NCBI GenBank assembly: GCA_022616415.1
Contig: JAKEEU010000405.1
Span: forward strand, 1-64,000
Source: Candidatus Zhuqueibacterota bacterium
Lineage (GTDB): Bacteria > Zhuqueibacterota > Zhuqueibacteria > Zhuqueibacterales > Zhuqueibacteraceae
Direction: 5' to 3'
DNA: 64,000 bases
Position numbers and translations under genes: made by a program. Positions 28,654 to 36,623 of this stretch are shown in pieces (positions within the stretch are counted from its first letter, which is position 1; each line of letters opens with the position of its first letter). Below the pieces are notes generated by a model that made no database searches, was not told the origin of the DNA, and saw only the letters and a list, made by a program, of their open reading frames with translations.

Positions 28654-29241
28654 ATGCAAGAAACTCAGCACAAATTCTTTCGTTGGTTTGATCCTGACCC
28701 CCAAGTGGCGCGGGAAAAATACGAAACCCTTCGCCGGAAACTCGTTTTTTGGTTTGAAAGAAAAGGCTTTACTCTCGACGACATCAATGAATTTGTGAGT
28801 CAAACAATTGCTGAAGCCGTTAAAATGGTTGAGAAAAAACCGGAGATTGCCGGGATCGAACCGGAGAAATATATCTTTGGAATCGCAAAAAACCTGTGGC
28901 AACAAGATGGGATAAAGAAAAATAAAGATAGGAAAAAAAACATCTCTGTCGAAGAAATAGAGGCAGAAGGCTATGAAATCTCAGAGCCAACCGTCGGATT
29001 AGATGAAGGAATATTAAATACGATGGAAATGGAAGCATATAAAAAATGCCTGAGAAAATGTTTGCGAGGCCTCACAAGAATCGATTGTCGAATCGTTATA
29101 CGATTTGCCAAAGAGGGTTATGGGTACGCTAAAAAATTTTCGCAGGAGCTCGACAAGCCGGAACAATACATTCATGTGCGAAAAAACCGGGCGTTGAAGA
29201 GCCTGCGCGTCTGTGTTGAAAAATGTCTCGGTCAATTTTGA
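28654..29241 (+). CDS. ECF-like RNA polymerase sigma factor
   Basis: The 195-residue size fits an ECF sigma factor. The N-terminal half ('REKYETLRRKLVFWFERKGF', 'TLDDINEFVSQTIAEAVKMV', 'IEPEKYIFGIAKNLWQQDG') is a region-2-like helix set; 'YIFGIAKNLW' corresponds to the usual 'WLxxIARN' segment. The C-terminal half ('RGLTRIDCRIVIRFAKEGY' ... 'QYIHVRKNRALKSLRVCVEK') is a region-4 helix-turn-helix that recognises -35 DNA. It starts 64 nt after the CHAT gene with an AGGGAGGA ribosome site and is followed by its likely antagonist. The A+T content is noticeably higher than in the neighbouring genes. Confidence 0.8.
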   Translation: MQETQHKFFRWFDPDPQVAREKYETLRRKLVFWFERKGFTLDDINEFVSQTIAEAVKMVEKKPEIAGIEPEKYIFGIAKNLWQQDGIKKNKDRKKNISVEEIEAEGYEISEPTVGLDEGILNTMEMEAYKKCLRKCLRGLTRIDCRIVIRFAKEGYGYAKKFSQELDKPEQYIHVRKNRALKSLRVCVEKCLGQF

Positions 29242-29317
29242 ACTTTTTGCAATGATTCCGCTTTTCCGGCAACTTTAATTATAGGGGTGAATTTGCAGCG
29301 TAGGTATGGAGAAAGAA

Positions 29318-30298
29318 ATGCCAAACGACAAAATCGACCCCCGGACAATCCCGCGCTATCTGCTCGGCGAGCTGTCCGAAAAAGAAGAGGATCGAATTGA
29401 AGAGCGGTACTTTGCCGAAAGTGATTTGTTCGAACAAGTTGTTAATGCCGAGGATGAATTGATTCACGCCTACCTCGACAACAGGCTGACAGAGCGTGAA
29501 CGGCGGCTTTTCGAACAAAATATTCTATCGCAGCCGGAGAAACGCAAGAAAGTCAAATTCATGCAGGCGCTCAAAGTCTTTGCCCGGGAGCAGGAAGGAA
29601 CTCTGCCGGCCGGACTATGGAAGCGCATCAATGCCTGGCTGCATTCTCTCGCTGATTTCATATTGCCGGAAGCCCCGGTATGGAGGTTGGCGTCAATATT
29701 AGGAGCCATTTTCCTGGCGATAGTCAGCGTAAAGCTGAGCCTGAATGTCAGCGCTTTGCGCACCCAACTCGACCAACAACAGGCTGAGCGCTTGACGATA
29801 CTGCAACGCGCGCAGGAATTGCAGCGGCAGGCTGAATCACAAAGCCGGCGCAACGAGGAACTGGCCGGCCAACTCCAAAGCGAGCGAAATCAGCGGACGG
29901 ACTTGGAGCAACAACTTCTGGAGCAGCGTGGGACTGAAAAAGGTTTAGTGGCCATTTCTCTTTACCCTAGTACCGCCCAAAGCAGCCGCGGCGGCAATAC
30001 GCTCCCCAAATCGCAAATCGAACAGGAAGACCAAGTGGTGAAGCTCGTGCTTTATCTCGAAGACGATACGCCTTATAAAAGCTATCAGATCTATCTCGAA
30101 ACGGTTGCAGGCGATACGCTTTGGAGCCAATTTCAAAAACTCGTCACGCCACCGATTGGGGAGCGGAAACTTCTACACCTATTGCTGACGGCGAATATTC
30201 TAGCTCATGATGATTATATCATTACGGTTAAGGGAATCAATTCGCTGGGCGAGACCAAAGAATTAAGTAGCTACTCTTTTCGGGTAGCAAAAAAATAG
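29318..30298 (+). CDS. Membrane anti-sigma factor-like protein with coiled coil
   Basis: A 326-residue inner-membrane protein. The cytosolic N-terminal part ('IPRYLLGELSEKEEDRIEER', 'VNAEDELIHAYLDNRLTERE', 'RRLFEQNILSQPEKRKKVKF') matches the helical anti-sigma domain common beside ECF genes in Acidobacteria-like genomes; it lacks zinc ligands. One membrane helix follows (about 122-142), then a coiled coil (about 148-205) and a C-terminal beta domain ('VKLVLYLEDDTPYKSYQIYL', 'HDDYIITVKGINSLGETKEL') in the periplasm. It would hold the upstream sigma factor until released. GGAG with 6-nt spacing favours ATG 29318; ATG 29306 is the other choice. Confidence 0.82.
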   Translation: MPNDKIDPRTIPRYLLGELSEKEEDRIEERYFAESDLFEQVVNAEDELIHAYLDNRLTERERRLFEQNILSQPEKRKKVKFMQALKVFAREQEGTLPAGLWKRINAWLHSLADFILPEAPVWRLASILGAIFLAIVSVKLSLNVSALRTQLDQQQAERLTILQRAQELQRQAESQSRRNEELAGQLQSERNQRTDLEQQLLEQRGTEKGLVAISLYPSTAQSSRGGNTLPKSQIEQEDQVVKLVLYLEDDTPYKSYQIYLETVAGDTLWSQFQKLVTPPIGERKLLHLLLTANILAHDDYIITVKGINSLGETKELSSYSFRVAKK

Positions 30299-30367
30299 CT
30301 CGAATGCCGGCATCTTTCGGATTTCTTTCGATTCAACTCTCTATTGACTTACCTACCTGAAGCAAAA

Positions 30368-30385
30368 CCTCTCTCTCTCTCTCTC
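30368..30385. repeat. CT dinucleotide tract in an otherwise empty gap
   Basis: A run of about nine CT units. The 30299-30632 gap also holds AT-rich DNA before the next gene, which may contain a promoter; none could be assigned with confidence. Confidence 0.6.
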
Positions 30386-30632
30386 AACTCATCCCTCTGC
30401 TCGCCAACCCTAAAAATAGTTTTGAAAAAATTTCAACTTTTTGTGAAAGAATTTGAGTGCACAACACAATATTTAAATAGAAGGCCGAGGTCATGCTTGC
30501 GGCAGCCGCTGAAAAATCCCTTTGGGCTCATCAGCAGCAAAAATGTTTTTCTCTGGTTGAGGTCAAATCGGTGGTGTCAAAGTTTTTTCAATTCAAATTC
30601 TGCCAATGTGGCAGGGAAAGGAGCGAAATGTG

Positions 30633-31127
30633 ATGAGACACAAAATCAGTTCAAGTTTGCTGGTGGCATTTTTGCTTGCCGACGTTTTGGCAAACACGGG
30701 TTGCGGTGAAAAATCAAACAGTCCAAATGGTCCAAATGATACTCCTCCTAAACCCATTGTTCTGCCCCCGGGTGTAACCAAACTGGTGCTCGGGAAAGCT
30801 TTCAATAATCAACAAGATTGCGAGATCACTGAACCCTTCTCCTTGCCAATTAGGTTCCCTGCAAGTACAACCCAAGTTGCCTATCAACTTGTTATTGACC
30901 CCGAAAAAGTCCAGAGTGTCCAGATTTCTCTCAAAGGGAATGGTCTTGAAGGAGGGATTCGGACCGTGTACTGCGACAAATTTGTGATTATCCTGGGATC
31001 TCCCAGGCAAAATCAGTATGGCGGGACCGTCAGCCGTCTTAACGGCAATGCATTCAGAACCGGAACTTATGCTTTCACTTTTACCGTTGACGGAAATTCA
31101 GTGGAGGTGCCTTTTGATGTGCAGTAA
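30633..31127 (+). CDS. Small lipoprotein of unknown function
   Basis: The 164-residue product has a lipoprotein-type signal (Cys in 'LANTGCGEKS') followed by a Pro/Asn-rich linker ('SNSPNGPNDTPPKP'). The beta-rich domain has strands 'TTQVAYQLVIDPEKVQSVQI', 'RTVYCDKFVIILG' and 'TGTYAFTFTVDGNSVEVPFD'. No family was recognised. Two Cys besides the lipid-modified one (in 'QQDCEITE' and 'VYCDKF') could form a disulphide. AAAGGAG at 30617-30623 supports ATG 30633. It follows the CHAT/sigma/anti-sigma cluster and precedes two sorted surface proteins, so it may belong to the same regulated group. Confidence 0.65.
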   Translation: MRHKISSSLLVAFLLADVLANTGCGEKSNSPNGPNDTPPKPIVLPPGVTKLVLGKAFNNQQDCEITEPFSLPIRFPASTTQVAYQLVIDPEKVQSVQISLKGNGLEGGIRTVYCDKFVIILGSPRQNQYGGTVSRLNGNAFRTGTYAFTFTVDGNSVEVPFDVQ

Positions 31128-31260
31128 TAAAAGCGGAGCTGGCGGTATCGTTGCAAAATAGAGCCGGCAAATTAGTTGATATGGCAAGAGTTTAGCCTTC
31201 TGAAAATCATTTCATTTTCAAGTCATTCGCAGAAATCTTTTTTGAATTAAGGAGGTTGTC

Positions 31261-31959
31261 ATGAAGCGTTGTTTTGTTATTCTCGCGGTGGCGCTGAGCC
31301 TCGTGCTTGCACGGGTTGCTGATGCCCAAAACTTTTCAATCGACGGTGAGTGGAGCGGGACCACTTCGCAGGGAAAGAAGATCGACTTTAGCACCAAAGA
31401 CAATGGTCTTTGGGCCATATCGGTTGACTTTGTCTTCAACTTTGGCTCCTGTACCTTGTCGGGACCTGCTTCTCGACGCAACTTTCAAACTCCTATAGTG
31501 GTTATAGCCGAAAATAAATTTTCGGTTAGTGTTTCCCAGCGAATATCCGTTACTGGCATGTTCACCTCAGATACCACCGCTTCAGGAACAATTCGGGCGG
31601 AGGTGAACGTGCCCGGTTGCCAAGGTCAGGCTGAAACCTCGTGGAGGGCCAGGAAGACAATCAGTACTGGCGTTCAGGCGAGGGATGAAGTTCCTCGCCA
31701 ATTCAGTTTAAGCCAAAATTACCCGAACCCGTTCAATCCGTCCACCATCATTGTGTACACGTTGCCACAACCTTCACATGTTGAGCTGAAAGTCTATGAC
31801 TTGCACGGTCGAGAAGTGCAAGTGTCGGTGATAGGCAGGAAAGAAGCAGGAAAATATTCGATTGAGCTCAATGCGATCTCTTGGCCAAGTGGAGTTTATT
31901 TTTACCAGCTTCGCGCCGGAAATTTTGTGGCAACAAAAAAGCTAATTTTGTTGAAATAA
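31261..31959 (+). CDS. Secreted protein with type IX-like sorting domain
   Basis: A 232-residue exported protein: signal peptide (1-22, cleavage near 'ADAQ'), a beta-sandwich of about 110 residues ('FSIDGEWSGTTSQGKKIDFS', 'GMFTSDTTASGTIRAEV') with two Cys likely in a disulphide, then the C-terminal sorting domain ('FSLSQNYPNPFNPSTIIVYT' ... 'YFYQLRAGNFVATKKLILLK' as two separated blocks). The sandwich is similar in style to small lipocalin-like secreted domains but was not identified. GGAGG 7 nt upstream. Its sorting domain is very close to that of the next gene. Confidence 0.8.
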   Translation: MKRCFVILAVALSLVLARVADAQNFSIDGEWSGTTSQGKKIDFSTKDNGLWAISVDFVFNFGSCTLSGPASRRNFQTPIVVIAENKFSVSVSQRISVTGMFTSDTTASGTIRAEVNVPGCQGQAETSWRARKTISTGVQARDEVPRQFSLSQNYPNPFNPSTIIVYTLPQPSHVELKVYDLHGREVQVSVIGRKEAGKYSIELNAISWPSGVYFYQLRAGNFVATKKLILLK

Positions 31960-32058
31960 GTCGCCATGGGACAAGAAGATGAACTTTGGCGATCCGATAG
32001 GACTCAACTGGTGTTAGTTTTATCTAAATTCCAACTCGTTCACACTTGGAGGTGAAAA

Positions 32059-35000
32059 ATGAGAAAACGCACATGCCAAATCATTCTCTTGGTTTTCATG
32101 GCGATCCAATGGTGCGCCGTGGCGCAATCCCAAGAGCAGTCCAAACGTGCTGAAGTAACCAATCTGCTTCGGATCGCGAGTCATCATTTCGGAGCACAAG
32201 ACAGCTCATCGGTATTTATCTTGGCCGCAGGTGATACGGTAAAAATCAGCCCTGATAGCACAAGATCGTTTACAGAAACTATTAGTTCAAGCGGCTGTGG
32301 TGTGGTGACTGGTTATAATGTTCAAAAAGTTTTACCCGGGTTCATGACTTTCACTGACAAGGGCGTCAGCCAAGAGATCATTGGAAGTAAATTCACGATC
32401 AAATTCGACCTCGCGGTCAGTGCTTCTGCATCTCCTGGATTTCATAACATCAAGCTGACTTACCAATTTTTTTCCGGCACTACTTTCCGTTGTTCACGGG
32501 AATTGACTTATGTTGTCAATATCGATTCGGATGTTCCTCCAACGGCTGACTTTACCGGTAATCCCACAAGCGGATCGAAGCCTTTGACCGTGCAGTTTAC
32601 CGACGCCTCCACTGGTCAGATCACCAGCCGCTCGTGGAATTTTGGCGATGGACAAACGAGCACGGCAACCAGCCCGTCACATACCTACGTCAATTCCGGC
32701 TCCTACACGGTATCCCTGACTGTCACCGGCCCGGGTGGTTCCAACACCAAGACACGACCGAATTACATCAGGGTGACTGAGCCGCCGCCGCCGGTGGCGA
32801 ATTTCTCCGGTTCGCCAACTTCCGGTGTGAAGCCATTGACGGTGCAGTTTAGTGATTCATCGACCGGGCAAATTATCAGCCGCTCGTGGAATTTCGGCGA
32901 CGGACAAACGAGCACGGTAACCAACCCGTCCCATACCTACGTCAATTCCGGCTCGTACACGGTATCCCTAACTGTCACCGGCCCGGGTGGTTCCAACACC
33001 AAGACACAAACGAATTACATCACGGTGACTGAGCCACCGCCTCCGGTGGCTGATTTCACTGGGTCACCGGTTTCCGGAGTGAAACCATTAACGGTGCAAT
33101 TCACGGATAAGTCGACTGGGCAGATCACCAGCCGCTCGTGGAATTTCGGCGACGGGCAAACGAGCACGGCAACCAGTCCGTCGCATACCTACGTCAATTC
33201 CGGGTCGTACACGGTATCCCTGACTGTCACTGGCCCGGGTGGTTCCAACACCAAGACACGAACGAATTACCTCACGGTGAGTGAGACGCCCATAGCGGAT
33301 TTCATCGGCGTACCGACGGCGGGACCGAAACCACTGACAGTGCAATTCACCGATAAGTCGGCCGGGCAGATTACCAGCCGCTCGTGGAATTTTGGCGATG
33401 GACAAACCAGCACGGCGACGAACCCCTCGCATACCTATCTCAATGACGGCGCATATACGGTTTCGTTGACGGTTAGCGGCCCAGGTGGAACGCATACCAA
33501 GACGCGTGAGAATTATATCGCCATTCGAGAAGTTTTATCATTGCACGTTTCGACCACCGGCAACGATGCCAATCCCGGCACCGGCAACGCGCCACTTCGT
33601 AACATCCAAACGGCGCTGGATCGCGCCGGAGTTGGCGATACGGTCAAAGTCGCGGGAGGGACTTATAGCGAAAATCTTTCTACTACTGCCAAGGTCGTGT
33701 TGCTCGGCGGCTACGATGACGCCTTTGCCAATTCGGTGCGTGATATTTTCAACAACAAAACGATCATCAAACCGGCTTCTGGAACGATGCTCACCGACGC
33801 CAAGAGCTCCACGATTGACGGTTTCATTTTCGACGGCGGCGGCGGCGCCAACAACGCCATTGCGATTACGGCCGGCCACGCCATCATCACCCATAATATT
33901 ATTCACCGTTTTTTCAAAAGCTTTGCCGTCGGAATCGATGTGCCCGCGGGCGTGAGCGCGGCCATCAAGAATAATACGATCACCAACAACATGCTGTCGG
34001 GCGGCGGCACGATCAACTATGCGTTATACCTCCGCGGCAATGCCGGCAACGCCACCGTGGTGCAGAATAATATTGTCTTCAAGAATGATGTCGGCATTTA
34101 TATCGCACCCGCCGGTGTTCAAGCGAACTATAATTGTGTATTTGGGAGCCGATTCAAAAATTACGATGGCGCCAATGGAGTTGCCGGCGCCAATGACATT
34201 GCTGCCGATCCTCAATTTGCGGATGCAGTGAACGGAGATTTTCGCCTGAAAACGGCTCCTCCTGCTTCGCCTTGCATTGATGCGGGGAATCCGGCGGATG
34301 CAGTCGGCGATGAATCCCCACCCAATAGCCGCATCGATATCGGCGCCTACGGCGGCACAAGAAATGCGCCCCGATCACAAGAAGCCGCGATTGGTTTAAA
34401 TCCCTCAACTTTCCAATTCACCGCTACTCTGGGTGGAAATAAGCCTCCGACACAAACGTTGAGCGTCCAAAATACCGGCGCGAGCGGCAGCACATTGAAT
34501 TGGAGTGCTGCTGTCAATGCCTCCTGGTTGACGCTGTCACCTGCCGGTGGATCGCTCGCCTCCGGAGTTAGCCAAAACGTAACGCTGTCGATCAACATAG
34601 CGAATTTGGCTGTTGGCGTTCATAACGCGACGATCACGATCTCTGATCCCAACGCCAACAACAGTCCACAAACCACAACGGTTAAATTGACGATCACCAC
34701 TACCTCAAGGCTTATTCGGGTGGTTAATACCAGTGCCTCTCCAGGCAGTACGGTGAATGTACCTATCGAACTGGCCGCACAGGGTAATGAGAATGCGTTG
34801 GGATTCAGTTTGGTGTTTGACGCGTCGATTTTAAGCAATCCTCAGGCAGTTCGTGGAAAAGACGCCGGCGCTGCCACACTCAACACCAATTCCAGTCAAA
34901 CCAACTCAGGCCGATATGGGATCACCCTTGCCCTGCCTACCGGGCAGCAGTTTGCCGCTGGCACTCTCGAGATCGTCGCCGTCACCTTTTCTGTGAATAC

Positions 35001-36168
35001 AAATATATCGGCGGATTCAACTACGCTCGGGTTCGGAGATCAACCGATTGCAAGAGAGGTGGTGGATGTCAACGCCAACGCCTTGCTCGCGGGCTGGACA
35101 CCAGGCACAGTGAGAATAGCCCGCGGCTATGAGGCCGATGTTGCTCCACGTCCCAATGGCAGCAACAATGGCAGCGTCACGACTGCCGATTGGGTACAGG
35201 TCGGACGTTTTGCTGCCGCATTGGATCAACCTCGCACCGATGTGAATGAATTCCAAAGAGCCGATTGCGCACCAAGACCATGCGGTGATGGTCGTATCAC
35301 CACTGCCGATTGGGTTCAGGCCGGGCGTTACGCAGCAGGCTTGGACCCCGTCGTTCCAGCCTGTGGCTCGCTTAGTACCACCTCTTCAATAACCAGTGTA
35401 ACAAATACTGATTTGGTTGTCGCGGATGGATTGTCAAAGGCAGCGGGCACCCGCACGGTTCACGTTGTCGATTCAACCGTCAAGCGCGGCCAGATGGATT
35501 CCATAGCCGTGGCGCTTGAAGCGCAGGGCGATGAGAACGCGTTGGGTTTCAGCTTGAATTTTGACCAGAACTTGCTGGCTTTCAAGCAAGCGAAGCTGGG
35601 AAATGGTGCAACCGGCGCTACACTCAATGTGAACGCCAGCCAAACGGCCAATGGCCGCTTGGGCATGGCTCTGGCTTTGCCGGCGGGGCAGAAATTTGCC
35701 GCTGCCACACACCAGATTGTCATCGTGATTTTCTCGGTAAATTCAAATCCTTCCACGACCTCAACGATGATCAGCTTCGGAGATCAGCCGATTGCGCGAG
35801 AGATAGTGGATGTGAATGCCAACGCTTTGTCGACAATCTGGACTCCTGGAACGATTATGATTGAGAACCCAACCTCGGCCAAGGAATCCGCCAACGGAAT
35901 GCCAACATCGTTTGAGCTGGAACAGAATTATCCCAATCCGTTCAATCCAACCACGACGATTGCGTATGCCTTGCCGCAGGCGGAACAGGTGGAACTGAAA
36001 GTTTATGATTTGCAAGGCCACGAGATACGCGTCTTGGTGAATGAAAAGAAAGCGGCTGGAAGATACACGATTGAATTTGACGCGACCACTTTACCGACTG
36101 GCGTCTATTTTTATCAGCTTCGCGCCGGGCAATTTGTTCAAACGAAGAAACTCATGTTGATGAAATAA
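32059..36168 (+). CDS. Giant surface protein: PKD repeats, parallel beta-helix, cohesin and dockerin-like modules, sorting domain
   Basis: 1369 residues. Signal peptide (1-24); an N-terminal sandwich; four PKD domains (about 165-500), each with 'SRSWNFGDGQTSTATxPSHT'; a DUF1565/pectate-lyase-like beta-helix (about 500-780, beginning 'LHVSTTGNDANPGTGNAPLR'); a BACON-like sandwich ('TLNWSAAVNASWLTLSPAGG'); two cohesin-type domains ('PGSTVNVPIELAAQGNENAL' and a sister copy after 1140); between them two dockerin-like EF-hand segments ('SVTTADWVQVGRFAA', 'RITTADWVQAGRYAAG'); and the C-terminal sorting domain. The layout suggests a polysaccharide-related or adhesive cell-surface scaffold. PKD copies 1-4 are almost identical at DNA level. 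Confidence 0.88.
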   Translation: MRKRTCQIILLVFMAIQWCAVAQSQEQSKRAEVTNLLRIASHHFGAQDSSSVFILAAGDTVKISPDSTRSFTETISSSGCGVVTGYNVQKVLPGFMTFTDKGVSQEIIGSKFTIKFDLAVSASASPGFHNIKLTYQFFSGTTFRCSRELTYVVNIDSDVPPTADFTGNPTSGSKPLTVQFTDASTGQITSRSWNFGDGQTSTATSPSHTYVNSGSYTVSLTVTGPGGSNTKTRPNYIRVTEPPPPVANFSGSPTSGVKPLTVQFSDSSTGQIISRSWNFGDGQTSTVTNPSHTYVNSGSYTVSLTVTGPGGSNTKTQTNYITVTEPPPPVADFTGSPVSGVKPLTVQFTDKSTGQITSRSWNFGDGQTSTATSPSHTYVNSGSYTVSLTVTGPGGSNTKTRTNYLTVSETPIADFIGVPTAGPKPLTVQFTDKSAGQITSRSWNFGDGQTSTATNPSHTYLNDGAYTVSLTVSGPGGTHTKTRENYIAIREVLSLHVSTTGNDANPGTGNAPLRNIQTALDRAGVGDTVKVAGGTYSENLSTTAKVVLLGGYDDAFANSVRDIFNNKTIIKPASGTMLTDAKSSTIDGFIFDGGGGANNAIAITAGHAIITHNIIHRFFKSFAVGIDVPAGVSAAIKNNTITNNMLSGGGTINYALYLRGNAGNATVVQNNIVFKNDVGIYIAPAGVQANYNCVFGSRFKNYDGANGVAGANDIAADPQFADAVNGDFRLKTAPPASPCIDAGNPADAVGDESPPNSRIDIGAYGGTRNAPRSQEAAIGLNPSTFQFTATLGGNKPPTQTLSVQNTGASGSTLNWSAAVNASWLTLSPAGGSLASGVSQNVTLSINIANLAVGVHNATITISDPNANNSPQTTTVKLTITTTSRLIRVVNTSASPGSTVNVPIELAAQGNENALGFSLVFDASILSNPQAVRGKDAGAATLNTNSSQTNSGRYGITLALPTGQQFAAGTLEIVAVTFSVNTNISADSTTLGFGDQPIAREVVDVNANALLAGWTPGTVRIARGYEADVAPRPNGSNNGSVTTADWVQVGRFAAALDQPRTDVNEFQRADCAPRPCGDGRITTADWVQAGRYAAGLDPVVPACGSLSTTSSITSVTNTDLVVADGLSKAAGTRTVHVVDSTVKRGQMDSIAVALEAQGDENALGFSLNFDQNLLAFKQAKLGNGATGATLNVNASQTANGRLGMALALPAGQKFAAATHQIVIVIFSVNSNPSTTSTMISFGDQPIAREIVDVNANALSTIWTPGTIMIENPTSAKESANGMPTSFELEQNYPNPFNPTTTIAYALPQAEQVELKVYDLQGHEIRVLVNEKKAAGRYTIEFDATTLPTGVYFYQLRAGQFVQTKKLMLMK

Positions 36169-36177
36169 AAAAATTTT

Positions 36178-36204
36178 CAAGGCGGCGACGGGGGTGCCGC
36201 CTTG
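36178..36204 (+). terminator. Stem-loop after the giant surface protein gene
   Basis: CAAGGCGGC (36178-36186) and GCCGCCTTG (36196-36204) form a 9-bp GC-rich stem with a 9-nt loop, 10 nt after the stop codon. There is no T-run on the plus strand, so termination efficiency is uncertain. Confidence 0.45.
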
Positions 36205-36302
36205 ACACCACAATGGCCGTGGCGCTGAAATTTATAGTCGAAAAATTCCTTTGAAAAAGGAAATTTTGTTGCCATATTTTCCTTTAAAAAAGGAAACTTG
36301 TC

Positions 36303-36455
36303 ATGAAAGAGGTGCTCAAGACCATCATCAAAGATTGGCAAAAGGCTTTCCCCAAGTCTGAGGTTCGAGAGCGGAAATTAAAGGTTCCGCTCGACTCAAA
36401 ACAATCATGGTTCAGCCCTGCTGGAAATGGTTGCTGGCGCGACCGTGAACAGTAG
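36303..36455 (+). pseudogene. N-terminal remnant of an AAA/DUF4143-type ATPase gene
   Basis: The 50-codon frame 'MKEVLKTIIKDWQKAFPKSE' and 'VRERKLKVPLDSKQ' is the usual opening of ORC/AAA-14 plus DUF4143 ATPases just before the Walker A motif. Here it departs from the family and stops. Just upstream are two palindromic boxes, CCTTTGAAAAAGG (about 36250) and CCTTTAAAAAAGG (about 36282), which look like the old promoter or operator region. Confidence 0.5.
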
Positions 36456-36623
36456 GCGGGCAAGAAAAAGAATTGTTCCAACTTGGCGGCTCCCTCTGTG
36501 GCGCGAGAAAAGGGATTGACTTCTCCTTGACTTTGCCCAAAATTTTCTGCATCTTTTGTCCCACCGTTTTACAAGTCATTTGCACGATAAGTTTTCCATC
36601 ACTAACCGACGAGGAGGAAGGGC

